This document shows positions 52,843-60,586 of a stretch of 64,000 nt of DNA, in pieces. Source of the stretch: Phenylobacterium sp. J426 (lineage in GTDB: Bacteria > Pseudomonadota > Alphaproteobacteria > Caulobacterales > Caulobacteraceae); contig NZ_JAJOMY010000001.1 in assembly GCF_024699945.1 (NCBI RefSeq), positions 3,975,001 to 4,039,000 on the forward strand, read 5' to 3'. The first letter of the stretch is position 1. Every line of letters starts with the position of its first letter. The notes beneath the pieces are model-generated. The model saw nothing but the letters and a program-made list of their open reading frames with translations. It had not been told where the DNA came from and made no database searches. Both the position numbers and the translations under genes were made by a program.

Positions 52843-52919
52843 ATGACTCTGGATGACTCTCTGAGCGCAAAACAGAGACGGTCCGGATGAGTAGGACGGG
52901 CAACTTCTACTTATCCACA
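52843..52919. promoter_or_regulatory. mraZ upstream region: DnaA box and GANTC direct repeat
   Basis: 52911-52919 reads TTATCCACA, a perfect DnaA box. 52843-52850 and 52853-52860 are a direct repeat of ATGACTCT at 10-base spacing, each copy containing a GACTC (CcrM GANTC) site. All lie 110-190 bases upstream of mraZ in an unusually AT-rich gap after rnpB. DnaA and GcrA/CcrM control of the dcw transcript would fit Caulobacter cell-cycle logic, but no core promoter could be assigned with confidence. Confidence 0.6.
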
Positions 52920-52981
52920 GAACATACAAAGAACCTATGGCCAAGCTTGCCGGAGGCGGCGGGTTGGGGCTGCGGATGAAC

Positions 52982-53371
52982 GGATCAGACGGCCTGTAAG
53001 CCGGGTTCTGTGCCGCCCTTGCGGGCGCGGCGATCATTCCTCTGGACCGCCCCTCGCGGGACGGTTCTCGCGACCAACCCGGATCCCTCGGGCCGACGAC
53101 GGCCCTGCCGAATTGCTCCGGCGCAGGATCCCTATTCGGTCTTGCTCCTGGCGGGGCTTGCCATGCGGCCTCTGTTACCAGCGACCCGGTGGGCTCTTAC
53201 CCCACCCTTTCACCCTTACCTCCGCAAGCGGAGGCGGTTTGCTTTCTGTGGCGCTATCCCTGGGGTCGCCCCCGGCGGGCGTTACCCGCCGCCATGTCGT
53301 CGTGGAGCCCGGACTTTCCTCGAGCCCCGCCAGGTGAATGGAGGGCCCGCGACCGCCCGGCCGTCTGATCC
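52982..53371 (-). ncRNA. rnpB: RNase P RNA, bacterial class A
   Basis: About 390 bases, the catalytic RNA that matures tRNA 5' ends. On the minus strand the ends pair (GGATCAGACGG with CCGTCTGATCC, helix P1). Conserved blocks are present: GAGGAAAGTCCGGGCTCC near the 5' end (CR-I), ACAGAAA, GGGTAAGAGCCCACC, AGAGGAATGATCGCC and CACAGAACCCGGCTTACAGG near the 3' end. Layout and length fit alphaproteobacterial rnpB. Confidence 0.95.
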
Positions 53372-53377
53372 GCGCGG

Positions 53378-53406
53378 AAATTGGGACCGGATGACACCGA
53401 GGTCAA
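53378..53406 (-). promoter_or_regulatory. rnpB promoter (sigma-70 type)
   Basis: On the minus strand, -35 TTGACC (53406-53401), a 17-base spacer, and -10 CAATTT (53383-53378), ending 7 bases before the predicted RNA 5' end at 53371. The spacing is ideal and the -10 fits weakly. Confidence 0.65.
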
Positions 53407-53419
53407 CCTCTGGCCCGGC

Positions 53420-54139
53420 TCAGCCGGCCAGCCGCAGCAGCGCGATGAGGCGCGCGCGGGTCTCGCCGTCGGCGATCCCGTCGAACCGTTCCGGCCGCCA
53501 GTGGCGCTGGAAGGCGCTGACCACGGTGGTGGTGTCACGGTCGTACTTGCCGGACGGCGGCAGGTTGTAGCCCAGCCGGGTCAGCCCCGCCTGCAGGGCG
53601 AAGACCGCGGCCCCCTCCTCGCCCTCCGCGATCGCAGCGCCCGGAGCCGGCGGCGCTTCCGCCCAGAGGCCGTGGCCGGCTTCGGCCAGCCGTTTCCAGG
53701 GGAAGAGCTCGCCCGGATCGATCTTGCGGTCGGGGGCGATATCCGAGTGGCCGACGATGCGGGCGTCCTCGATCATCCAGCGGCTGCGGATGTCGGCGGT
53801 GAGCGCGATGACGGCGGCGATCTGCGCCTCGGGGAACGGCCGGTATCCGAACTCGTGGCCGGGATTGACGATCTCGATCCCGATCGAGGTTCCGTTCAGC
53901 GCCTGCTGGCCTTTCCAGAAGGAGACGCCGGCATGCCAGGCCCGCCGCTCCTCCCGCACGAGCCGGAAGATCCGCCCGTCCTCTTCCACCAGATAGTGGG
54001 ACGAGACCTTCGCCTCGGGGTCGCGCAGGCGCTCCAGCGCCGCCTCCCCCGTCTCCATGCCGGTATAGTGCATGATCAGCGTGTCGGGCGGCGCCGTGCG
54101 GGCGTCGAAGTTGGGGGACGGCGCCTCGATGAAGGTCAT
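53420..54139 (-). CDS. N-acetylmuramoyl-L-alanine amidase (AmiD/AmpD-like, amidase_2)
   Basis: 239 residues. The catalytic domain (about 1-160) has the zinc ligands in LIMHYTGM and IVGHSDIAPDRKIDPG and the family landmark VSSHYLVEEDGRIFRLV. A peptidoglycan-binding-type domain follows (about 175-239, with VFALQAGLTRLGYNLPPSGKYDRDTTTVVSAFQRHWR). No signal peptide is visible, so cytosolic recycling of anhydro-muropeptides is likelier than a periplasmic role, though the binding domain is more usual in AmiD. ATG overlaps the transporter stop by 4 bases. Confidence 0.87.
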   Translation of the reverse strand: MTFIEAPSPNFDARTAPPDTLIMHYTGMETGEAALERLRDPEAKVSSHYLVEEDGRIFRLVREERRAWHAGVSFWKGQQALNGTSIGIEIVNPGHEFGYRPFPEAQIAAVIALTADIRSRWMIEDARIVGHSDIAPDRKIDPGELFPWKRLAEAGHGLWAEAPPAPGAAIAEGEEGAAVFALQAGLTRLGYNLPPSGKYDRDTTTVVSAFQRHWRPERFDGIADGETRARLIALLRLAG

Positions 54140-55029
54140 TGCGAGCGGTTCCAGACGGCGAGCAGCAGCGGCATCACCTGGTTGCGGCGGAGAGCGATGA
54201 TCAGCACGCCGGCGAGGGCCAGCGCCGTGCCGGCCACCATGCGCGGACCGAAGGGGTCGCCCAGGAGGGCCACGCCGAGCGCGATGGTGGCCAGGGGCGT
54301 CATCAGCGTCAACGGCGAGATCAGGGTCGCCTCGTAGCGCTGGATCAGGGCGTAATAGAGGGTGTGGGCGCCGACCGAGACGACGATCCCGGAGTAGACG
54401 GCCGCCACCCAGAACTGCCAGCCGGCGGCGACGCCCGCCTGGACCTGGCCAGGTTCGAAGATCGCCGAGAGCAGCGCCAGCGGCAGGATCGAGGTGGCGC
54501 CGACCCATGCCTGGAATTGTAGCGGCTTCACCCCTTCCATCTGCTTCATCATCACGGCGCCCAGCGAGCCCGCGAAGGCCGACGCGACGACGAACATCAG
54601 CCCCGTCGACAGCGTGAAGCCGTGAGGATCCCACATCACTGCGAGGGCGCCGGTGAGGGTCAGCAGGATGCCCACCGCGCGCCGCCAGCGGATCTTCTCG
54701 CCCAGCATCAGGACCGAGAGCAGCGTCGTGATCGGCACGCCCACCTGGCCAACGACGGCCGCCGCCGACGGCGTGGTCATCTTCAGGCCGACGAAGAGGA
54801 GCGCGAAGTTGCCGCCGCCCATCAGCAGGCAGACGATGATCATGCGCCAGGCCGGTCGCGGCATCGGGAACAGCCAGGGGCACACCGCCAGCGCCACCAC
54901 GGCGAACCGCACCACCGCATAGAACAGCGGCGGCGCCTCAAGGTAGCTCACCACATACTTCGAGATGATGTTGTTCGAGGCCCAGAGCAGGCACACGAGC
55001 ACCAGCAGTCCGAAGTCGCGGAAAGACAT
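54136..55029 (-). CDS. EamA/DMT-family transporter
   Basis: 297 residues with ten predicted membrane helices in two five-helix EamA repeats (about 5-140 and 150-285). Typical repeat starts are FGLLVLVCLLWASNNIISKYVVS and GLMFVVASAFAGSLGAVMMKQ. Relatives export amino acids or metabolites; the substrate is unknown. It is co-transcribed with the amidase, but a link to muropeptide transport is only speculation. Confidence 0.85.
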   Translation of the reverse strand: MSFRDFGLLVLVCLLWASNNIISKYVVSYLEAPPLFYAVVRFAVVALAVCPWLFPMPRPAWRMIIVCLLMGGGNFALLFVGLKMTTPSAAAVVGQVGVPITTLLSVLMLGEKIRWRRAVGILLTLTGALAVMWDPHGFTLSTGLMFVVASAFAGSLGAVMMKQMEGVKPLQFQAWVGATSILPLALLSAIFEPGQVQAGVAAGWQFWVAAVYSGIVVSVGAHTLYYALIQRYEATLISPLTLMTPLATIALGVALLGDPFGPRMVAGTALALAGVLIIALRRNQVMPLLLAVWNRSQ

Positions 55030-55079
55030 CGCCTTCGGTTAGGCCGCCCCGCCCCCTCCCCGCAACCTCGCCCGAAACG

Positions 55080-55979
55080 TCAACCGCCGAAGAACGCCTC
55101 GAGGTCGCGGTTCACCTGCGCCAGATGAGTGACCCAGATCCCATGAGGCGCGCCAGGATAGACCTTCAGTTCCGCGCCGCGGATGCCGGCGGCGAAACGC
55201 GCGCCGGTCGCCGCCAGGGGCGCCGAGGCGTCCTTGTCGCCGTGTAGGATGAGCACGGGCCGGCCGATCTTCGACAGGTCGCCCCGAAGGTCCGCGGTGA
55301 TCAGCGCCTTCTGGGCGGCGATGGCCACCGGCGCGGGCACCTCGAGCAATTGCCGCGTCAGTTGCTCCTGCAGCGGCCGCGAGGTCTGCGGCGTGAAGAA
55401 GGCCGCCTGGTTCTCGTAGGCCCATTTCGGGAAGTCGGCCGCGTACTGCGCCCACACGCCTTCGAAGACGGACCGCGGCGCGCCATACGGGTTGTCGCCG
55501 GCCTGCAGCAGGAACGGACCGACCGGGGCGATCAGCGCCGCCTTTCGAACGCGCGCGGCGCCGTGGCGCGCGAGGTAGCGGATGGTCTCGGCGCCGCCCA
55601 TCGAATGGCCGACGAGGATCACGTCGCGGAGGTCCAGCTGCTCCAGCACAGCCGCCAGGTCGTCGGCCAGGGTGTCCATGTCCCAGCCCGCGCTGGTGAC
55701 GTCCGAGCGGCCGTGCCCGCGCCGATCCCAGGCGATGCAGCGGTAGCCCAGCGCCGCGAAGTGGGCGACCTGGTAGTCCCACATCCGGCTGTCCAGCGCC
55801 CAGCTGGCGGTGAAGACGAGTGTCTTCGGGCCCGCCCCGAAGTCGCGGTGATGCAGCCGCGTCCCGTCGCGGGCGACGATTTGGCTGATCCGACGCTTGG
55901 GCGCGGCAAGCGCTGGGGCTGCGACCTGCGCGGCGACCCCGGCGACCAGCGCCGAGGTCAGGATGTGGCGGCGGTTCAT
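55080..55979 (-). CDS. Alpha/beta hydrolase, exported
   Basis: 299 residues. The N-terminus MNRRHILTSALVAGVAAQVAAPALA has a twin-Arg-like start and a hydrophobic signal segment. The hydrolase core includes CIAWDRRGHGRSD, the nucleophile elbow ILVGHSMGGAETIRYL (Ser), LILHGDKDASAPL and GAPHGIWVTH with the catalytic His. The arrangement resembles non-haem chloroperoxidase/arylesterase members. Probably periplasmic; substrate unknown. Confidence 0.83.
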   Translation of the reverse strand: MNRRHILTSALVAGVAAQVAAPALAAPKRRISQIVARDGTRLHHRDFGAGPKTLVFTASWALDSRMWDYQVAHFAALGYRCIAWDRRGHGRSDVTSAGWDMDTLADDLAAVLEQLDLRDVILVGHSMGGAETIRYLARHGAARVRKAALIAPVGPFLLQAGDNPYGAPRSVFEGVWAQYAADFPKWAYENQAAFFTPQTSRPLQEQLTRQLLEVPAPVAIAAQKALITADLRGDLSKIGRPVLILHGDKDASAPLAATGARFAAGIRGAELKVYPGAPHGIWVTHLAQVNRDLEAFFGG

Positions 55980-56036
55980 GTCTTCGGCTCCCTTCGCGAG
56001 GACGGGAGGGAAGCCTGGGCGCGGTAGCGGCGTCGA

Positions 56037-56654
56037 TTACGCCACAGGTAACTTGCGCCGTACGAAGCGAAGCGCGGTCAGGGTGTCCGAGAAGCCGACC
56101 ACCTTGTTGTCGACGAGGCCGGCGGCCTTGGCCGCGGCCATGACCTGGACGTCCTTCACCGTCGCCGCCTTGCCCTTGCGCGAGACGACCCACAAGGCCC
56201 CGCGCTCGGAGAGGGTCTGGACCAGTTCGGGGATGCGGTTCAGCTCGGCTGCGCTGTCGGCGGCGTAGAACAGCAGGTCGAGGTCCTGCAGCTCCTCGAC
56301 GGGGACAGCGCCCTTGTGGCGAAGTTCGGAGGTGAAGGTCTCGTCGGCCACGCCGATCACGGCGACCCTCATGCCCGGCTTCACGCCGATCTTCTCCAGC
56401 CGCCCCTTCGGATTGAGGATCGCGTCCGCCCAGCTGGCGGCCTGCCTCTCGCCGAGCTGAAAGCGCGAGCCGTCGGCCAACACCAGCTCGGCGCCCTGGG
56501 CGCGGACGCCCGTCAGGGCCTCGGCGTCGAAAACGCGCCGCTCACGGCCGCGGAAGACCAGCGTCGGCGCCTCGTACTGCAGGCGGCCCTCGTCCGCGCC
56601 GCCCGCTCCCGGAACACCGGGGAAGACCGCGCGGACGTGGGCCTCCTTGCCCAA
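56037..56654 (-). CDS. DUF3052-like protein
   Basis: About 205 residues with a TTG start at 56654, next to the end of the upstream acyl-CoA dehydrogenase. The C-terminal half (GVKPGMRVAVIGVADETFTSEL ... DLDLLFYAADSAAELNRIPELVQTLSERGALWVVSRKG) resembles DUF3052, a Rossmann-like fold without catalytic motifs. No ATG or GTG occurs in frame in the N-terminal ~30 codons, so the TTG is the only start I can offer. Confidence 0.62.
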   Translation of the reverse strand: MGKEAHVRAVFPGVPGAGGADEGRLQYEAPTLVFRGRERRVFDAEALTGVRAQGAELVLADGSRFQLGERQAASWADAILNPKGRLEKIGVKPGMRVAVIGVADETFTSELRHKGAVPVEELQDLDLLFYAADSAAELNRIPELVQTLSERGALWVVSRKGKAATVKDVQVMAAAKAAGLVDNKVVGFSDTLTALRFVRRKLPVA

Positions 56655-56655
56655 G

Positions 56656-57798
56656 CTAGGCCGCCTGGCCCAGGCTCAGGAACTCGTAGCGGCTCAGGTG
56701 GTGGTCCACCGAGCCGAAGGCGCTGGCGATCATCGTGGCGCGCTTGAAGTAGTGGCCGATGGCCATCTCGTCGGTCATGCCCATGCCGCCGTGCAGCTGG
56801 ATGGCCTGCTCACCCACGAACTTGCAGGCCTTGCCGATCTGCACCTTGGCGGCAGATGCGGCCTTCGACCGCTCCGCGTCGTCCGAGAGCTTGATCGTGG
56901 CCATGTAGGTCATCGAGATCGACTGCTCGAGGTTGATGAACATGTCGACCATGCGGTGCTGCAGCACCTGGAACGAGCTGATCGGCACGCCGAACTGCTT
57001 GCGCTGCTTGGTGTACTCGACCGTGCCTTCCTGCAGGCGGCGCAGCACGCCACAAGCCTCGGCGCACGTCGCGGCGATGGCCTCGTCCACCACCTTCTCC
57101 ACCAGGGGCAGGCCGTTGTCGGCCGGGCCGATCAGGGCGTCGGCGCCCAGCGACACGTTCTCGAAATAGACCTCCGAGGCCAGGAAGCCGTCGACGGTCG
57201 GGTAGTCGCGGGTCGAGACGCCGGCCGCGCCGCGCTCCACCAGGAACACCGAGACGCCCTGGGCGTCACGCTGGCCGCCGGCGGTGCGGGCGGTGACGAT
57301 GAAGTGCGTCGCGTAAGGCGCGCCGATCACCACGGCCTTGTGGCCGTTCAGCACGTAGCCCGCGCCGTCCTTCTTCGCCGTGGTCGTCAGGTCGGCCAGG
57401 TTGTAGCGGCCCTGCGGCTCGGCGTAGGCGAAGGCGAAGATGTTCTGGCCGCCGATGATGCCGCCGATCAGGTCGGCCGCGCCGGCGTACCCCGAGTGCT
57501 TCAGGAAGCCGCCGCCGATCACCACGGTCGGCAGATAGGGTTCGACGACCAGCGCCTTACCCAGCTCTTCCATGACGACCATGTTCTCGATCGGACCGCC
57601 GCCCAGGCCGCCCAGCTCTTCCGAGAAGGGCGCGCCCAGGATGCCCAGCTCCTCGGCGAAGGCCTTCCAGACGTCGGGCCGCCAGTTGGGCGCCTTGGCG
57701 AGCGCCGCGCGGCGCTTGTCGAAGTCGTAGTTGTCGGCCAGGTAGCTCGCGACGGTGTCGCGCAGCATCGACTGTTCTTCGGTGAAGCTGAAATCCAT
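56656..57798 (-). CDS. Acyl-CoA dehydrogenase (small subunit type)
   Basis: 380 residues. FAD enzyme that oxidises acyl-CoA to enoyl-CoA. Landmarks: N-terminal FSFTEEQSMLRDTVASYLADNY, the FAD/substrate middle strand (FAFAYAEPQGRYNL), and C-terminal QLHGGMGMTDEMAIGHYFKRATM, with IQLHGG as the usual late ACAD motif. It runs 58 bases after the paired dehydrogenase, as in operons where two unlike ACADs form a heteromer. The chain-length or sterol preference is not predictable. Confidence 0.87.
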   Translation of the reverse strand: MDFSFTEEQSMLRDTVASYLADNYDFDKRRAALAKAPNWRPDVWKAFAEELGILGAPFSEELGGLGGGPIENMVVMEELGKALVVEPYLPTVVIGGGFLKHSGYAGAADLIGGIIGGQNIFAFAYAEPQGRYNLADLTTTAKKDGAGYVLNGHKAVVIGAPYATHFIVTARTAGGQRDAQGVSVFLVERGAAGVSTRDYPTVDGFLASEVYFENVSLGADALIGPADNGLPLVEKVVDEAIAATCAEACGVLRRLQEGTVEYTKQRKQFGVPISSFQVLQHRMVDMFINLEQSISMTYMATIKLSDDAERSKAASAAKVQIGKACKFVGEQAIQLHGGMGMTDEMAIGHYFKRATMIASAFGSVDHHLSRYEFLSLGQAA

Positions 57799-57856
57799 CG
57801 GAGAGACGCTTCCTCAGAAAATATGTGTGTCTGCGAGAATGGGCGGTGGCTGAGCC

Positions 57857-59062
57857 TTAGAGGCCCAGCACCATCTTGGCGATGATGTTGCGCTGGATCT
57901 CGTTGGACCCGCCGTAGATCGAAGTCTTGCGGCCGTTGAAGTACTCGCCGGCCAGGCCGTCGGCGTACTCGGGGCCGACGCCCAGGTTCGAGCCGCGCAG
58001 GTCGCGCAGGAACGGCGCGCCGTAGTGGCCCACCGCCTCCAGCGCCAGCTCCTGCAGGCGCTGCTGGATCTCGGTGCCCTTGATCTTCAGGATCGAGCTC
58101 TCCGGGCCGGGGCCCTTGCCGCTCGACTCGCCCGCCAGGGTGCGCAGTTCGGTGAACTCCAGCGCGGTCAGGTCGATCTCGAGTTCCGCCACCTTGCGGC
58201 GGAAGAAGGCGTCGCCGATCAGCGAGCCGCCAGCGTCCGAGCGCTCGGTGCTGGCGATCTTGCGCAGCTTCTCGAGATTCCGCTTGGAGCGCGCGACGCC
58301 CGCGATGCCGGTGCGCTCGTGCGCCAGCAACGCCTTGGCGCAGGTCCATCCCTGGTTCTCGTGGAAGATGCGGTTCTCGACCGGCACCTTCACATTGTCG
58401 AGGAAGACGTCGTTGACCTCGTGGCCGCCTTCCAGGGTCGTGATCCGGCGGACCTCGATGCCCGGGGTCTTCATATCGATCAGCAGGAACGAGATGCCCG
58501 ACTGCGGCTTGGCGTCAGGGTCGGTGCGCACCAGGAAGAAGCCCCAGTCGGCGTACTGGCCAAGCGTCGTCCACGTCTTCTGACCGTTGACGATGTAGTA
58601 TTCCTTGCCGTCGTCGGCGGTGATCCGCTCGGCCTTGGTCTTCAGGCTGGCGAGGTCGGAGCCGGCGCCCGGCTCGGAGTAGCCCTGGCACCACCAGATG
58701 TCGCCGTTGTAGATGTCCGGGAGGAACTTCTTCTTCTGCTCGTCGGTGCCGAAGGTGTAGATCACCGGAGCCAGCATCGACATCCCGAACGGCAGGATGG
58801 GGAGGCAATCGGCCTTCGCGGTCTCTTCCGACCAGATGTACTTCTGGGTGGGGGTCCAGCCTGTGCCGCCCAGTTCCTTCGGCCAGCCCGGAGCGACCCA
58901 GCCCTTCTTCGCCAGCACCTTGTGCCAGAGCAGGTACTCTTCCTTGGTCAGCTGCCGGCCCTCGTCCTGCGCCTTGCGCAGCTCGGCCGGATAGTTGTCG
59001 CGGATGAAGGCGCGAACCTCTTCGCGGAAGGCGTTCTCTTCGGGCGTGAAGTCGAGGTTCAT
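57857..59062 (-). CDS. Acyl-CoA dehydrogenase (large subunit type)
   Basis: 401 residues. MNLDFTPEENAFREEVRAFIRDNYP starts the helical domain; the FAD-binding region has WCQGYSEPGAGSDLASLKTKAE, and the C-terminal domain ends SIYGGSNEIQRNIIAKMVLGL, the usual ACAD end with the base-Glu region. Pairs with the downstream enzyme. The upstream gap holds a TGACG-N4-CGTCA palindrome. Confidence 0.9.
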   Translation of the reverse strand: MNLDFTPEENAFREEVRAFIRDNYPAELRKAQDEGRQLTKEEYLLWHKVLAKKGWVAPGWPKELGGTGWTPTQKYIWSEETAKADCLPILPFGMSMLAPVIYTFGTDEQKKKFLPDIYNGDIWWCQGYSEPGAGSDLASLKTKAERITADDGKEYYIVNGQKTWTTLGQYADWGFFLVRTDPDAKPQSGISFLLIDMKTPGIEVRRITTLEGGHEVNDVFLDNVKVPVENRIFHENQGWTCAKALLAHERTGIAGVARSKRNLEKLRKIASTERSDAGGSLIGDAFFRRKVAELEIDLTALEFTELRTLAGESSGKGPGPESSILKIKGTEIQQRLQELALEAVGHYGAPFLRDLRGSNLGVGPEYADGLAGEYFNGRKTSIYGGSNEIQRNIIAKMVLGL

Positions 59063-59135
59063 GGCCGTCTCCCCTTACAAGCGTTTGAAGCCGCTTCGGC
59101 CGACCCTATACGCGGGCCTCACGCGCCTGAAAAGG

Positions 59136-59156
59136 TGACGCTAACGTCAACGTAAA
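59136..59156. promoter_or_regulatory. Palindromic operator candidate upstream of the acyl-CoA dehydrogenases
   Basis: TGACG-CTAA-CGTCA (59136-59149) is followed at once by ACGTAAA (59150-59156), about 75-95 bases before the ATG at 59062. The pattern resembles sites of MerR-type LiuR regulators of branched-chain amino acid and fatty acid catabolism (TTTACGT...ACGTAAA type). A match by eye only; the regulator is not in this window. Confidence 0.4.
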
Positions 59157-59187
59157 CGCCGGTCAGTTTCCGCCCGCCTCGGCGGAT

Positions 59188-59788
59188 CTAGGGCGCGAAG
59201 GTTATGTGCAATGTGACAGGCCCCGGAGCTATTCTGGCGGCCGATGCATCCACCTGAACCGCGACGTCGTGCGCCGCCGCGAGGAGGTCAGGCGTCTCTG
59301 GATCGGCGGAAATAGGTATGCACTGGTCGAGCCGTCCCGCGCGAGACCGGCAACTCACTTGAGCGCGCCCCACCTGCCCCCCGTAGCGTACGGTCAGGGC
59401 CCGCTCGCTGCTGGGCGAAAGCATCCAGCGGACTGGAATACGTACGAGGCGGCCAAGCGTCGGCGCGCCGTCATCCGTGCTCTGGCGCATCTTGAAAAGC
59501 GCCGAAAGCCTGAGCGTCGCCTCGCCGAAGCCGTGCTCCTTCGGATCGACCTCGGTGATCCCGCAGTCGCCGAGCCCACCTTGTGCATCCACGCGGCACA
59601 CCATCACTGCGGCCCCAGAGAGCCCGTCGCGCGCCGCGCGGTCAGGATAGCGCCGCGCCATGTCGCTGGCGCTCGGCCGGCGCACCCACGGCCTGGGTGA
59701 GCCAGGCGTCGGCTGGCGCCGCCGTGGGCGCCGGAGCGGCCGCCCCTGCGACGGTCTGCGCGAGCAACATCAGCGGAAGACTTGTCAT
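59188..59788 (-). CDS. Exported TonB_C-repeat-like protein (one frameshift)
   Basis: Corrected length 199 residues. The signal MTSLPLMLLAQTVAGAAA is in one frame, and the body, from RRPSASDMARRYPDRAARDG, is in another. Removing one base in the CCC at 59685-59687 joins them. Two TonB_C-like repeats are visible: VMVCRVDAQGGLGDCGITEVDPKEHGFGEATL and AQVSCRSRAGRLDQCIPISADPETPDLL. Each contains two Cys 9-12 residues apart. It is adjacent to a paralog at 59796. No ExbB/ExbD gene is near. Confidence 0.65.
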
Positions 59789-59795
59789 CCCTGCG

Positions 59796-60497
59796 TTATC
59801 TCGCGTGAAATTCGACGGTCGTGCGTACGCTGCGACCGGTGGCCTTGGCGCCGCCCGGCGGCGGACTGAGGGCGAGCCGCGACTGGATCTTCAGCGCCGC
59901 CTCGCCAAAGCCATGACCTTCCGGCGTCTCCCTGACGACCTCGCAGCCGACCTTGCCGTCCTCGCGCGCCGAACACTTCACCTCGGCCTGGCCCGAGACG
60001 CCAGCGCCGCGGGCCTTGCCGGGGTAGAAGTCCCGCCAGCGCTCCCACTGCTGGACGACGGCCCAGCCATCGTGCGCGACGACGCGGATGTAGGGGGCCG
60101 GCGGCGTCAGGATGAAGTTGAGCGGCAACCGCGCCGTCGGCGGGAAGGCCGCCCCGGGCGCGCCAGGCTCGAGCTTCGCCCCCTCGTAGGCGCGAACCGC
60201 CGCGACGCCGAAGCCCATGCCGGCCGGCGCCTCGCTGACGGCGGCGCAATCGTGAGCGACGCCGTCGGGCTTCACCTTGCACTCGACGACCGCTCGGCCC
60301 TCGATGTTGGCCCGGTGCGCGCTGGTCGGCCAGTGCGTGCGGATGTCGAAGGTCTTCGGCAGCCGTGGCGGCGGCGCGCTGGGCGTGCTGGGCGTGCTGG
60401 GCGTGCTGGGCGTGCTGGGCGTGCTGGGCGTGCTGGGCGCGCTGGGCGCGCTGGGCGCGCCTTGCAGCAGCGCGGCGGCGATGAAAGCAACTGGCAC
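59796..60497 (-). CDS. Exported TonB_C-repeat-like protein with Pro/Ser/Thr repeat linker
   Basis: 233 residues. A signal segment (MPVAFIAAALLQG) is followed by nine three-residue repeats (APS/TPS) encoded by a 9-base tandem repeat. Two TonB_C-like domains follow: VVECKVKPDGVAHDCAAVSEAPAGMGFGVAAV and VKCSAREDGKVGCEVVRETPEGHGFGEAAL, each with two Cys. The layout (signal, Pro-rich linker, TonB_C fold) resembles energy transducers, but a cytoplasmic N-terminus and full TonB anchor are absent. It is a paralog of the next gene, 7 bases away. Confidence 0.7.
   Translation of the reverse strand: MPVAFIAAALLQGAPSAPSAPSTPSTPSTPSTPSTPSTPSAPPPRLPKTFDIRTHWPTSAHRANIEGRAVVECKVKPDGVAHDCAAVSEAPAGMGFGVAAVRAYEGAKLEPGAPGAAFPPTARLPLNFILTPPAPYIRVVAHDGWAVVQQWERWRDFYPGKARGAGVSGQAEVKCSAREDGKVGCEVVRETPEGHGFGEAALKIQSRLALSPPPGGAKATGRSVRTTVEFHAR
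60378..60458. repeat. 9-base in-frame tandem repeat (9 units)
   Basis: Nine perfect-length 9-base units: six of GCTGGGCGT then three of GCTGGGCGC (plus strand). They encode the APS/TPS repeats of the gene at 59796-60497. Because 9 is a multiple of three, slippage would lengthen or shorten the linker without a frameshift. Confidence 0.92.
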
Positions 60498-60586
60498 TTG
60501 AAGATCCTCCCGGCCGCAACTCAGCAGGGCTCCCGAAGGTTGGCAACCTTGCCTTTGCCGCCGTTCACGGCCAGACCTCCCGCCCC

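Noticed and set aside
60378..60458. Short regular repeats considered as a CRISPR array
   Set aside because: 9-base units with no spacers, in frame inside a gene. Not CRISPR. The 15-base repeats at 6981 were rejected for the same reason.
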